The notes: a model not told the origin generated them from the letters alone. 64,000 nt of DNA from Odontocerum albicorne (GCA_949825065.1 OX463847.1:34667789-34731788), one strand, 5' to 3'; shown: positions 32,191 through 43,642, counted from the stretch's first letter. Numbers and translations are program-made.

Positions 32191-33184
32191 TGTGGTTTAA
32201 CCGTGCACATATCTAGTTTACAAAGCATATCCTTCATTTTAATGTTATAGTCCTCGTGTTTCATAACTGTGTCTCAATCGTTCTTCAATTTTTGTATCAT
32301 CGTTTTAAATTTTTCATGCACAACGCCATCGTCCCGTATGTACCAGTGCCAAAAGTTATAGTACAATGGATATCTGACGTCGTGATTCACGATTTCCTCT
32401 GTCCCGTAACCCCCGAAAATGAGAAGGCGCACAGTATTTCCATAATTGAGTTTCATCTTGGACAAGTGGACAGATCTGTTACTGTCACTTATGTTAGCTG
32501 CTGCCAGCCCACTCTGTCTAATTGGAGTCTCAGCTTAATTGATCTATAAATAATCTTTTCGTGCGCTGTCTGTTACACTCTGTGTTAAATCATAACGTTT
32601 TGAGTGATGTGAAATTAAACATTAACCGTTTTTATAACAGAGTTATTTATAATATCTACATTACAACATTTAAGATGATCTAATCCAGTGTTTTCCAAAC
32701 TGTGAGACATGCCTCAGAGCTACGTAAGATCATTACTTCTGGTCTGTCATTTCATGGTAGGTTAACTAGCTGGATATTTTTTAGACATACTGATGCGAGG
32801 AAGTGCCTGATCTATTGATCATACCTTTCTTTCAATGTATTTTTTTAATACTTTTAATATTTCGATGATAATCAATTCGATTTCCGAGTCACAGCACTCG
32901 TGAGGAAAGTCTGCTCTCTAAACGGCGCTGTCATTACACAATATTGTTTTTTATGAGACTCGTAACATATATACATATAATCACGTCTATCATTTTTGGG
33001 GTAAGATGATATGCTCCATATCCATACAACTTCTCATACAGTTTATGCTATTTCTCTTACCTCGTACGTTTCCTTGTTTCAACTTGTTTAATTCACTTGG
33101 TTCAGCAATACATTATAAAAAATATTGTTTTCGAATAAAACTCTCTCATATAGATTGTTTTCCAAGAAAACCCGATTTGATGAC
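32191..33184. other. Unassigned stretch
   Basis: Two opposite frames at 32256-32549 and 32274-32465 are open but match nothing I know. CAGTGTTTTCCAAACTGTG at 32691 looks like one hAT-type terminus without a partner. Confidence 0.35.
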
Positions 33185-33335
33185 ATCTGTGTATAGTACA
33201 ATCTGATGGACTTATGTCCACGTGGTAAGCTCTTCCAACCAACTAGAAATATGTCAAACATGCCTTAAGCGAAAATCAGACTTGAACCATGTGTTTAAAA
33301 AAAGACCTTGCTGGGTCTTAGATTGCGATTGAGTC
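33185..33335 (-). mobile_element. SINE-1 fragment, reverse orientation
   Basis: GTATAGTACAATCTGATGGAC, ACGTGGTAAGCTCTTCCAACC, TTAAGCGAAAATCAGAC, then a degraded head (CTTGCTGGGTCTTAGATTGCG). Confidence 0.6.
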
Positions 33336-34444
33336 TTAACAAGAATTGTTATCACCAACAAATTAAAAATATTTTACTAAATAGAACTTTTTTAAATCTT
33401 AGATTTATAAACTCAAATTATTTTTGCATATTCTAAAAATGTATTATTCTGTTATAAAAAAAATATCAGGAGTATAAGAACTAAAATTTGTTGATTAATG
33501 TTATCAAATTTACATTATCTAGTGATTCATTAAATAAATTACTATCCAAAAATATTATTTCCGAAACAAGACAGTTATAAAAGGTGGGGCTACATAAAGT
33601 TGGAGCACCACTGATATGTGAACGAACGTAATTATATAACAAAAAATGCAAAACGCATTTTACCTTTTCTAAGATAATTTGTGAAATATCTCGTCACACT
33701 GTATGGACTTGTATGAAACAAACAAACTTGAAACCATAAAATACAAATTAAACGGACTTAACAGTTGTGCATAAATGGTGAATCTATGCTTTATCGATAT
33801 TTCAAATAAACCAAATATGTATTGTATTTTCTAGGGTTTTTTTATACATACGTATATTCGAAGAATTTAAGAATATCCACGCTGCCCTATATTCATGAAG
33901 TGTGAAACCTTAATGAATGGGTAAATCCTAGGAAGATGTGGAGGGCTCAGACAGCAGACACTTTGTCGAGGATCTTAGAAATAGAACGGGAGCAGGGAAA
34001 ATACATTACAAGACCGCGGTAAATGGAAAATTTCAATGGTTCAAACTCCTCCAGAGAAAGGAAAAGAAAAATCAGTATAATAGAGTGGGTATAGACGCAT
34101 ACCGAATATTTTATTTTCAAGATGACTGCACACGCTACAATCGTGTATTTCATACGGCAATATCTTTCAAATAACCAGGCAAGAGTAATACACATTTTGT
34201 AAATTAATGTGTGAAAGTTTACAGAGGTGCATCCCCTAACGATAATGCGATGGACATTTGTAAGATACGTCACCGCGATGTTCTACTCCCCTCAAGAATC
34301 ACTTCCATTTATTTCTCCTAGAATTCTACAGTATACGAGTAAGTTTACTAATAACTTATATGATACAATATCACGACCGAAGAAAACTAAAACATTTTTT
34401 TTTAAATTTATGTAAGTTACAAATTAAAAAAAACACAGAAATGA
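33336..34444. other. AT-rich stretch without recognisable genes
   Basis: Overlapping frames at 33938-34273 on both strands show no known motif. Nothing recognised. Confidence 0.4.
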
Positions 34445-34535
34445 AAATATATTACCACATGGCAATATACTCACCAGGCTATATTATATACAGCGAAAAT
34501 GTAATACAATACAACTCAATGATCGGTAAAGGTGA
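34445..34535 (+). mobile_element. SINE-1 tail fragment
   Basis: ATTACCACATGGCAATATAC, TCACCAGGCTATATTATATAC, AATGTAATACAATACAAC. Confidence 0.6.
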
Positions 34536-34612
34536 GGGGCGATGGGAAAGGTATATCGTAATGTAATTCAAGGTATACATATATTATATTAGATTATTTA
34601 ATACTAGATTGC

Positions 34613-34860
34613 TTTATTATTCCACTAATGGTGTACATTTATCACCACAACAAGTGTTTCTACCTCCTATCTCGGAATTTTCTTCAGACGGAATACTGAA
34701 CTGTCACTTTCCATGAAAGAAGACACCAGTTAGACTTAAACAATACTCTCGTAAATTGTGATTATTCTAACTGAAGAGAGCATCGTGTCTCAATGCTCTC
34801 TTCAGCGTAAGTTTAAATCGCGTGTAGCGGCGATAAATACAATTTGTGGAAGAAGAAATT
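34613..34860. mobile_element. FB-2 foldback, diverged
   Basis: The left arm begins TATTATTCCACTAATGG and has GTGTTTCTACCTCCTATC and TTTTCTTCAGACGG. The right arm has TTCAGCG, AAATCGCGTGTAGCGGCGA and ATTTGTGGAA. The middle holds a perfect 13-bp hairpin, CTGAAGAGAGCAT (34771-34783) paired with ATGCTCTCTTCAG (34793-34805). Confidence 0.65.
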
Positions 34861-34879
34861 GATTTATTATTTAATATTA

Positions 34880-35660
34880 TCATATCTCTAGTGAAAGATT
34901 TGAAAATTAATTTAGCGAAATCAAAGGTTATGGTTATATAATATTAAGAAGTATGGAAAAAGTGTATGCGATGTTTAGGTTAACTCAGAAAAACTGGAGC
35001 AGGTTGATGAGTTATGTTATCTGAGCAGTATGTTTATGTGTGATGGGTGAGTTGAGAGGGGCATTGAAAGAAGGGTAATGACAGGGAACAAGGTAAACGG
35101 AGGACTTAATGTTATATATAACAACCACGCAATATCAATCGTAGAAAAAATGACAATACACAATAGTGTGTTGGTGCCCACCTTTATGTATGCATGTAAG
35201 TCTTGGACTTGGCAGAAGGATTCCTGTGGAAATGCGTGCACTAAAAAAAATTATAGTGTCGATGTTTGAAAGAAGGCGGAATAAAGACATCAGAAATGAA
35301 TGCATGGATAAAGTTTCTATTAAGCTCACTTTTGAAGAAAAGAGATTTAAAATTGAGCGCGTTAGAAAGCAGTCATCAACATACTTAAGTGACTGAATAT
35401 ATGTGTATCATATGTTTGTGTGTACGAGTATATACTCGTTTGTATGCATATGCATTATTTTTTATTTTTTTTCTATGTAATTTTTCTTCTTTTTTAATGT
35501 CTTGTATTTTTCAAAGTAATTTTGAAAAAAAAAATGGTTTGGGCATGTGGAGAGAATGAATTATGAAAGAATGACTAAGTATACAAGTCAGAAGTGCAAG
35601 ATGCGCGTGGAAGAGGTAAAATGAGGAAAACGTCGCTGGACCAAATGGTGTCCATGGAAT
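34880..35660 (+). pseudogene. LINE-A, long fragment with an AT-rich interruption
   Basis: KDLKINLAKSKVMVI opens it, then EQVDELCYLSSMFM, VNGGLNVIYNNHA, SIVEKMTIHNSVLVPTFMYA, CKSWTWQKDS, VEMRALKKIIVSMF. Around 35395-35530 unrelated AT-rich DNA with two octamer motifs (TACGAGTA, TACTCGTT) interrupts it. After that GGTTTGGGCATGTGGAGAG and AACGTCGCTGGACCAAATGG continue the C-terminus. Confidence 0.7.
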
Positions 35661-36880
35661 TCGTAACATCCTTCTCCAGCATCAAATGCATCTATTCTAC
35701 GTCTCTCGCCTGCTCTCAGAGTTCAAGTCTCCGCGCCAAGTCCAAGTATACGTGAATTTTGCTAAAACGAGAGACTTAACTAGGCGCAATTTGGTCATGA
35801 TGGTTCTGCTCTTTCTTTTCTTTTCATCCAGCTTACTACATAATTTAGAGAAGATAATTCTGAAAACATTAATTCTAACTTTGACTAAAAATTGAAACAT
35901 AAAAATTAGAAATGTTTGAGAACTTTGAAAATTGTTAAGTCCCAGATATATTCGCATCCGGTTGATAGTAGATCACGTTTCAGGTTATGACTCAAGTCGG
36001 CACTTATTGCCATGGAAATTTATTTCATTCAGCGGCAATGATTCAATTGTGTTGCTTATCATTGTACAGCGATACTTCATATCACAGTATACGAATCTTT
36101 TACAGAATATGCTAAGTCCAATTTTACTTTTGATTAAACCATTGTTTATAAACCTGTGGGTCGTGGAGAAATATCAGTTGGGTTGCAAAAATTAATATAT
36201 ATCATAACTTACACATACGAAGTTTGAAATCAATTTGTTCATGACACTTGAACCAATGTAGACTTTTTAGAAGCAAACTAATATGAAATAAATTTATGAC
36301 TGCCATCAGTCAAGATTTATGACTGCCATCAGACCAGAATAACTAGAATTACAATAATCTAGACCAACAAATGAATTTATAAGAATCTTATTTCTTTTAT
36401 TGGAAGACATCACTCTTAAGTTTAAAGAAACCGGAAGAAACTGTATAATCTATTTGTCTATCGAAAGAGAGTTTACCGTCAAGAAGACACTAAGAAATTT
36501 GATGTTACCTATTGGAAAAATTTATATACCCATGACTGATAACAAATCCCTATTAAGAAGATGTCTACGCGGTGAAACCTTCCAGATACATTCCATTTTA
36601 TTTGGATTCAATTTCAATACATTTTTTGACATCCGATTTTAGACCTTGAGAATGCAATTAGAGATGTCCTGCTTCATAATATGAAATATCCATGAATTTA
36701 TTTCTTATTATAAAAAAACATTAAAGAAGCTGGTGGGATCCAGAGTATTTGTTAGCTTTGTGTTTTGTAGTATATATAAAAAATAGATTTTTGTTGAATG
36801 AAAAAAGTGTAAATGTGAGCAGTCAGGTGTAAACAATACATGCAAGTTAGTAAGTTTTCAATCTTTTTTTATAAACTAAA
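35661..36880. other. AT-rich stretch without confident genes
   Basis: An 80-codon plus-strand frame (36400-36642) contains LLRRCLRGETFQ, which faintly recalls a motif in some transposon-encoded nucleases; not enough to call. ATTTATGACTGCCATCAG is duplicated at about 36294 and 36315. Confidence 0.35.
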
Positions 36881-36886
36881 TATATC

Positions 36887-36935
36887 AGGGGTGGCCAACT
36901 TTTTGTTATCGCGATCGACTTTTTACGTAAAATAT
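36887..36935. mobile_element. hAT-like terminus
   Basis: CAGGGGTGGCCAACTTTTTG followed by TCGCGATCGAC has the look of hAT element ends. A possible degraded partner, GCCGCGATCGACCATCCCTC, lies near 37675-37695 in a different arrangement; no clear 8-bp duplication. Confidence 0.35.
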
Positions 36936-37052
36936 TTTAACATAACACACATGCTAAAAAGGATAACTTATAACTAAAAATGTGTTAATAAGTATGAGCG
37001 GAATTTACTTCGCTAAAAAAATATTAAGGAAAAGTAAACTTATAGATACATG

Positions 37053-37539
37053 TTAACCCTTTGCCATCTGACGGTACAAATTTGTACCACCAGATTTAAA
37101 TGTTCATTCTAGCATTATACGAGTACATCAAAATTTGCTTGATCAATCCCTGTCATCACATATGTGTACTAATATTTTACAATGCAAACAGTATTGGAAC
37201 GTGTATTTATTAAAAATGCCACCAGGTATCTCAGATGAATGTTGACTGTCACACTGATTGGACGCCTGTTTTATTGTTCATTTTTGAATATAAAAATATT
37301 AATGAAAATGGCAGGTAAGTGTGTTTATTGAAAGTAGAAGTTCATTAGCATTTGGTTTTGTAAAATTGATTGATATAATAATAAGATTTTTCAAAACATA
37401 TTTGCCGTTTTTTTATGCGTTTGTTCACTGACGGTACAAATTTTTACCACCCTTTTTTGAATGACTTAAAATAAAAATAAATTTAATCCCTCTCCAACAA
37501 CAAACAATTTATTTCTGTGTTCAGATAACAAAGGGTTAA
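37053..37539. mobile_element. piggyBac-like MITE
   Basis: TTAA stands at both ends (37053-37056, 37536-37539). The left end CCCTTTGCCATCTGA and the right end (reversed) CCCTTTGTTATCTGA differ at two of 15 positions; CCCTTTG is a typical piggyBac-type start. A subterminal block CTGACGGTACAAATTT with TACCACC occurs at 37068 and again at 37428. It is about 480 bp with no transposase, hence non-autonomous. Confidence 0.8.
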
Positions 37540-38542
37540 ATGATATACATACATTTATTTGGAGTAGACATATCTACATATTAAAAATGGAGAACTAATT
37601 GACTGTGTTGACAAGTGCATGCGCGTAATGAGATCTGGCAACATCACACGCCATATTGGAAGTTACGAAGATGGCCGCGATCGACCATCCCTCAAACATA
37701 TTATCAAAATAACTATAAAATTCTTAAGTCACTCTTTTTCCTAACATTTTCTTCTCTTGAAATTTCATTCACTGATCCAACCATATTATTCTCGGCCGTC
37801 CTCTCCCACAACTCCCACCTTCGTCTGCGCAGCAGATTTGATTTGCCAGTCTTTCATACATGCGCATTAATTTAGCGTAATATTGTGACAAAGAAAATAG
37901 TTTATAATTGCGACAATTAGGATGAAGTCAGCATTAAACTTGAATGCATCAATTCTACTGTAAATGATGATAAGAAACCGACCGTCGGAAGATGTGTGAA
38001 GTCATTTGATGATAATCCAGAAAAACAAACTACCTTATTTGATGATAATCCAGAAAAACAAACTACCTTATTTAAACGACCGAAACAAAATAAATCAGAT
38101 ATACGAAGAATAATAAGTATAAGGTGCTGAGCTCGCAGATATATCAAGTGAAGATAAGAAGTTATCCTTCATTTGATAATTCACTTTAAATCGGCCATTC
38201 CGATAATTGACATTAATTATAACTATTCCGAACGAACGTTTAATTTATTACCATTGCGCAAAAAAGATTTTTTTAATGATATTACCCTAGGCTAAATAAG
38301 TAGTGTACCCTGTATTGCCAGCAAGAAAAAAACGACAAATTAGCGTTTCAATCAAATCTAATGAAATCGTTTATACACATATTATACGTTCAAATTAAAA
38401 CGTTAACTAGAAGCTCCGCCCTTGGCCTTGGCATATTGGATTTGTTCAAAATAGTTGGTTTACAGAAAATATTGTATTTACTGAGATTTTAAGTAAATTT
38501 TGTATGCATGTTCCTATTATCTCCTTTATTTCAATTTAATAA
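37540..38542. other. Unassigned stretch with an in-frame 33-bp duplication
   Basis: TTTGATGATAATCCAGAAAA plus ACAAACTACCTTA is repeated at 38005 and 38038. A plus-strand frame without ATG (about 37924-38128) stays open through both copies and encodes FDDNPEKQTTL twice, then FKRPKQNKSDIRR. It looks like a coding fragment of unknown type. Confidence 0.4.
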
Positions 38543-38544
38543 TA

Positions 38545-39832
38545 GGTTAGTCAAAAAGTTTTGAAAGCGACATCTATGGAGCAGTAGAAAAACCAAAATT
38601 TCTACGCCATTTTAATATTTTATCTTTCATAAGAACGTACTCAAAATTTCATTTCGATCTGTCAATTCATTCTTTGTTTACAAGCCATTTAAAGTTGACG
38701 TGTCAGTGTATTTTTTAACAATGGAAAAATCCGAATATCGTGCAGTGATTAAATTTTTTGTTTTGGAAGGTTTATCGGCTACTGAGATCCATGTAAAGAT
38801 AGTGAAAGTATTAAAGGAGTCTTCTCCTTCATTTCCAACCGTTCACTGATGGGTTTTGGAGTTTAAACGTGGCCGTACAAGCGTTGAAGACGATCCACGC
38901 TCAGGACGTCCAAAAAGTGCATCAACACCAGAAATCATAGCGAAAATACAGGATATGGTTTTGGAAGATCATCGATCGACTGTGGATGTGATAGCTGACA
39001 CCATAGGCATCTCACATGGAACAACATGGCATATTTTGGCTGAAGTTTTGGGTTTCAAAAAACTGTGTGCACAATGGGTGCCGCATTTGCTAACAATGCA
39101 ACAAAAACACGTTCGAATGCGACTTTCTGAGCAACATTTGGAGCAATTTCGAAAGGATAAAAAGGATTTTCTGCGTCAATTTATCACTATGGATGAGACT
39201 TGGGTCTACCACCATGATCCTGAATCAAAACAAGAGGCTAAAGAGTGGTGTGAACCAGGCACTTTGGCTCCGAAGCGAGTTCGTGTCCAGAAATCGGCCA
39301 AGAAGGTGTTAGAGTCAGTTTTTTGGGATGCAAAAGGAATTTTATTGATAGATTATCTCCAAACTGGTAAGACAATCAACTCTGATTATTATTGTGACCT
39401 TTTGGACCAGTTGGATGGAAAAAATGGTGAAAAAAGACCCGGTTTGCAGAAGAAAAAAATCATTTTTCATCAAGACAATGCACATGCTCACACAGCTCAA
39501 AAAACCATCGCGAAAATCAGTGAATTGGGGTACGAATTGTTGCAGCATCCAACCTATTCGCCAGATTTAGCTCCCTCTGACTTCTGGCTGTTCTCACACC
39601 TCAAAAAATTCCTTCGTGGAAAGCATTTTTCATCAAACGAAGAGGTTATAGCCGTCGTAGAAGAGTATTTTGCAGGCCTTCCAGAAAGTCACTTCCGTGA
39701 TGGGACAACAAAGTTGGAAGATCGTTGGACCAAGTGTATTGATCTTATGGGAGACTATACTGAGCAATAAAAGTGATTTCCCCCCAAAAAAAATGTATTT
39801 TCATTTCCGCTTTCAAAACTTTTTGACTAACC
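38545..39832 (+). mobile_element. Complete mariner transposon (1,288 bp)
   Basis: The element is bounded by TA target duplications (38543-38544, 39833-39834). Its terminal repeats start GGTTAGTCAAAAAGTTTTGA and continue AAGCG, identical for about 25 bases at the two ends. It holds a single transposase gene. Intact ends and a nearly intact gene point to a fairly recent insertion. Confidence 0.95.
38721..39770 (+). pseudogene. Mariner transposase (DD34D), one premature stop
   Basis: Cuts and pastes the surrounding element at TA dinucleotides. From the ATG at 38721 the frame would code 349 residues, the usual mariner length. N-terminal part (residues 1-110): MEKSEYRAVIKFFVLEGLSA and the second helix-turn-helix, with the linker WVLEFKRGRTSVEDDPRSGR. 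Catalytic domain: Asp158 in TMDETWVYHH, Asp252 in HQDNAHAHTA, and Asp287 in YSPDLAPSDFW; the last two are 34 residues apart, as expected for mariner. A TGA at 38847-38849 replaces codon 43, probably an Arg codon CGA mutated at the CpG. The rest (codons 44-349) is open with no frameshift. A product starting after the stop would lack half the DNA-binding domain, so the copy is most likely inactive. Confidence 0.93.
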
Positions 39833-39859
39833 TAGTACATCCTTCATGTTTACGTTGCC

Positions 39860-40075
39860 AATCGTCATCGTTACTGGGTCTCGTAGTCGAAGATCCCCTC
39901 CCCATTCCAACGTCAATTCAAGTGGAAAGCAAAGTTGTACCGTGGAGTATGTTTAAAATGAGTGAGTCGTTGCACATCAGCAAACTCACCGGCCACACCG
40001 CTGTACTGGATCCGATGGAACATCGAAGTGAGACGATCGGAGCACTCCGGCACGATTTTTTTCATAAAGGGAAAA
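39860..40075 (-). mobile_element. SINE-3, reverse orientation
   Basis: On the minus strand: GATCGTCTCACTTCGATGTTC, CATCGGATCCAGTACAGCGG, CACTCATTTTAAACATAC, ACGTTGGAATGGGGAGGGGA, TCTTCGACTACGAGACCCAG. It lies just right of the mariner. The 136-codon frame crossing both is spurious. Confidence 0.7.
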
Positions 40076-40084
40076 AATAAGTAA

Positions 40085-40790
40085 AATCAAAAACTTATTT
40101 TATATTTTTACGTTCACCACAGGTTTAATTAAGGTTCACAGCTAGTTTCGAAGACCACCGTCTTCTTCGTCAGGTGAATATAAACTAAGTTGCCAAAATA
40201 TATTCTGTACAATTTTAAATAACCTAATATAAAAGAGGTGAGGTAGGGGAGTGAAGTGGGGAGAGATGTAATACAATGGTGAATGGGGCGGGGAAAAATA
40301 TGTGAAAGTGAATGTGAATCTTTAAGACAGGGAAGGATTTTAAATTGGGAACATATTAAGTAGAGGGCTATTATGAAAATTGGTTTGGTTATTGATGATA
40401 TTTAGACTTAATTTTATAGATTTTTTAATCTCGAGAATTTCCAAATTGTCAAGATGCAATCCCCCTCGGTTTATATGTAGAATCTTCAAACCACGATTAA
40501 TATCAAACGAATGATTGTTTTCGATTAGGTGGTTAGCGAACTCTGAAAAATTATTGTTGTTCAGGCATCTTAAATGTTCCTCAACTCGTTTTTCAAAATT
40601 TATTTTCGTCTTGCCAATATAAAAATATGAACAATCATTACATTGTAATTTGTAAACTCCGGATTGAGTAAGTTTACTTTCCGTGTCTCTGGTTTTACAA
40701 ACTGCAAATCCCATGAGCTGACTATGGTCTATTGTTGGAAGTGATGAGTATTACAACCTTGTAAGACTCATCAGAAGAAAAAATGTTCGA
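40085..40790 (-). pseudogene. Penelope-like element 3' part with GIY-YIG endonuclease domain
   Basis: A 124-codon minus-strand frame (40340-40714) reads MGFAVCKTRDTESKLTQSGV, YKLQCNDCSYFYIGKTKINF, EKRVEEHLRCL and FANHLIENNHSF: a GIY-YIG-type domain ('GVYKL..FYIGKT' with the Arg of EKRVEEH) together with the CxxC knuckle seen in Penelope-like proteins. In-frame sequence upstream (LPTIDHSQL) extends it to about 40745 before a stop; the reverse transcriptase is lost. The roughly 250-base 3' region contains CCTGACGAAGAAGACGG and GTCTTCGAAACTAGC, typical of Penelope-like termini. The endonuclease nicks target DNA for reverse transcription. Confidence 0.85.
40128..40175 (-). ncRNA. Hammerhead-like core in the Penelope-like 3' region
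   Basis: Minus strand: CTGACGA, A, GAAGAC-GGTG-GTCTTC (6-bp stem II) directly followed by GAAAC. Stem III and the cleavage site are not evident, so this may be a decayed half. Confidence 0.35.
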
Positions 40791-41480
40791 CCTCACATTA
40801 TTATTTAAGATTATCATCTCATATTTCGACAGTTTAGAACTATATAAACTGGTCAGGCTACACGTTCCTTGTAGGCCCACTGGACAAAATATTTTATTCT
40901 ACAATGAAATTGTAACAACTTATTATTTGTATGACTCCTGCATAATAATACGACACAGATTAGGCAATCAGTATGGGCATTGTATAGACTTTCATATGAT
41001 TTTAACTACTAACTAGAATAAACTCGGCGCTCTTTTCGTTTTATGCGCTTTTCCTTTTCACGGTCACGTCTCACAATATCAAAAAGTGCCATCTATTGAC
41101 CCGTGGTGAGTCCCCACTGGTCGCGCTTCTGTGCCGCTGCGACCCAACTCTCAATATGTACCATATACCATACAGTTTGAGACTGGACTTAAAGCCTATT
41201 CTTGTACCGCTTTTTTGGGACACGAGTCATCAAAAGCCTCTTGGAGGAGTGTGCCCACAAAACAGAGAACTGCGAACAGAGCCCCCTTAATATACTCGTA
41301 TTTAAGTGCCCTGACGCCCTTTTTCATTATAAAAAAAAATAATTTAATTTCTGTAACAGAATATTGGTATTATTATTTTTATTGGATTGGTACTTATGAA
41401 AAAAATATTTATAATACTTTGTTTAGCGATATCTTTTATTAAATGATTTTACTTCATTTTAAACAAAATTTAGAACAAAA
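40791..41480. other. Unassigned stretch
   Basis: The part 41030-41290 is GC-richer (GGTCGCGCTTCTGTGCCGC) with two overlapping plus frames; no recognisable motif. The rest is AT-rich. Confidence 0.35.
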
Positions 41481-41481
41481 C

Positions 41482-41780
41482 ATATACATACATACATGCC
41501 ATCACGCCGTCTCTCTATCGGCGTAGACAGAAACGATAGAGCGCTAGATTTTCCTATTGCGACACACATCTTTCGTCTCTTCTACATCCATACATCTTCT
41601 CATACTGCTCCTACGATTTATCTGACTTTTCAAATTTCATTCATTAAAAATATTGTACACTCAATCCAATCAAACTTTCATTGGTCTTCCTCTACCCCAC
41701 CTTACATTAACGTTTTTCACTGTATATTGGTTTTGATAGTCTTTCGTCAATCATTATTTCCACGTGCCCAGTCCATATAT
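41482..41780 (-). pseudogene. LINE-A 3' end, reverse orientation
   Basis: The minus strand ends ..GAGACGGCGTGATGGCATG and before that shows GTGTCGCAATAGGAAAATCT (VCRNRKI), a GCATGGATGTAGAAGAGACG block (CMDVEET) and CACTTTC..TTGATTGGATTG (VWLDQ). 5' part near 41760 reads MIDERLSKPIYSEKR-like. Confidence 0.65.
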
Positions 41781-41904
41781 AAAGTAAAATATAATTTTAA
41801 ATATAATCTTAACTAAATTAACTTTTCCTGCGTTTCTTTTTTTAAAACTCAACCAATGAAATTCTTAAAAGCAATTTCATCAGTAAAAATAAATAAAAGG
41901 CCCT

Positions 41905-42125
41905 TGTTAGATGGCAGTGGCTGGCGACCTCGGATGCATGGCACCATAAGGCTGTAACCCTATTGGGGCAATGGTTAAGATGGCACTGACTGCGAGAGGG
42001 TGTGCAGATCCAGGGTTAGACTTTTGAGTTATGTAGTCACCTCCGAGTAAACGAAAGGGAGTGATACTCAAACTCGTCTACGAGAGATTACCTAAGTAAG
42101 TAAAGTAAATAAAGTACTAGAATAC
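41905..42125 (+). mobile_element. SINE-like element with (TAAG)n-type tail
   Basis: GGGGCAATGGTTAAGATGGC can serve as an A box and GGTGTGCAGATCCAGGGTTAGAC as a B-box region. Upstream is GGCTGGCGACCTCGGATGCA. The end TAAGTAAGTAAAGTAAATAAAG is a short-repeat tail. No second copy in this window. Confidence 0.4.
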
Positions 42126-43207
42126 AGAGAAGAAGTTATTCTTACTGGGATAAATTTACTATAGTGACATATAAGGAGTTATTGTGTGGGTTCACCTTAT
42201 ACTATTTTTTTTCTATTGTAAAGCACTGTTTACATGCCAATATTATTGTTTTTCAATTGTTACTATTTGTTATATTTTAATTAAAAAAAATATATCGAAC
42301 ATCTATCCAATTTCAAAAATTACGTCAACTTGTTTTCAATCATATAAAATTCTAAGAAACTTATCTTATTTAAAAATACTTTATATTATATCTCATTGTA
42401 ATAAATCTGACCAAACTGACCGGTGCGAATATTAATTTAAAAAATATGTAAAAGAATTGTTAGTAGGTTAGTCCATCATTATGCAGCTGGTGGAACACGA
42501 TTGTCCATCTCATCCGCAGGTGTCGAGCATGACCAAAGCCTCGTGAGGACTTCGGGAAACTATTTTATCTGCCCACTCATCTAAGCCGTACGTGCGCTGG
42601 AGTCGTACGAGTTTACTTAGTGATGACACCATACCTGACTCCTGTTCGCGATCCTCACAGGAGATACCATAGCAAATGTGTTCCATTCACACGTGAAGAG
42701 GAAAACCGCGTCTGAAGTTTGTAGAACAAGGTTCGTTTTATGGGCCAGTTAAAGGACAGTAATCTCACTGAAAGCGTATCATGAATGGTAGCGATTCGAT
42801 CTATGCCATACATTTGAGCTTGACTGATAACGAGCGATACGAAAAACGCACTGAGATCCGATGAATCCTTATTTTTTTACAGTTAGCGTAATTTGCTTAA
42901 CAAGTCGTAGAATATACATCATGTAGACAATATATTTGACCACAAATGTGGTTAATTAGAAATACATCTTCTTACATAAAAAATAAAATAAATTATTATT
43001 TCTCTCATTAGATGCTGATGTTGTTTTTCCTCCATTGCAATTATTTACATGTCTATAATTATGACTTATGCGAAAAAATAACAATGCGATTTCTAAAATA
43101 ACGTCCATAGAAAAAATATGAACAATATTGAAACGAATATGAACGATACTTAATGACCAAGCAACACAAGTTATCTAGCTAAAACCTTGATTTTCATGTG
43201 TTCATCA
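42126..43207. other. AT-rich stretch with a GC-richer block (about 42460-42860)
   Basis: The block holds a possible minus-strand frame with LSKLVRLQRTYGLDEWADKI and VSRSPHEALVMLDTCG that is coding-like, but I do not recognise the protein. The rest is AT-rich. Confidence 0.35.
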
Positions 43208-43313
43208 TTTAATTATCCCAACACATTACCGATTACATTACTTCGAATGCCTCTCTAACATTTAACTATCCCAACACATTACCGATTCCATTACTTCGAA
43301 TGTCTCTCCAACA
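43208..43313. repeat. 53-bp tandem duplication
   Basis: TTTAATTATCCCAACACATT, ACCGATTACATTACTTCGAA, TGCCTCTCTAACA, followed by a second copy with four or five substitutions. Confidence 0.9.
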
Positions 43314-43642
43314 TGTCTCTTCACCTTTCTTTCGAGTGAACTTTAGCTCTGAATCGACCTTCAAGCTTACTGTTATCTATACTCCAGTAATTCAAGGAAT
43401 AAAGGATTGCGCATCTTAGAGATGAAGTTAGAATAAAGTAGAAATTGGTTCGAGATAAGTCGTCACTGAAATATCAAATAAGGCGTATCCCTAAAGTATA
43501 ATTCAATAAGTACATAAATTAATGTAATATAGCTGAAAAGAAGGGTGATAAAACGGGTGTTCTATCGCCCTTGAGGAGAATCTGTTCTTTAAACGGGGCT
43601 ATAAAAATAGTATTTTTATTATTATAATTTTTTGTTTCACGG

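Noticed and set aside
32256..32549. 97-codon plus frame and 63-codon minus frame
   Set aside because: Both are open in a mixed-composition segment, but neither shows a motif, splice context or repeat relation that would support a call.
36400..36642. 80-codon plus frame with LLRRCLRGET
   Set aside because: The resemblance to a transposon-encoded nuclease motif is too short and the following sequence does not continue the match in any frame.
39670..40080. 136-codon plus-strand frame
   Set aside because: It overlaps the mariner gene's end in another frame, crosses the terminal repeat and runs antisense through SINE-3.
40340..40714. Host GIY-YIG nuclease gene
   Set aside because: The CxxC/GIY-YIG arrangement, adjacent 3' end features and upstream breaks fit a Penelope-like element fragment.
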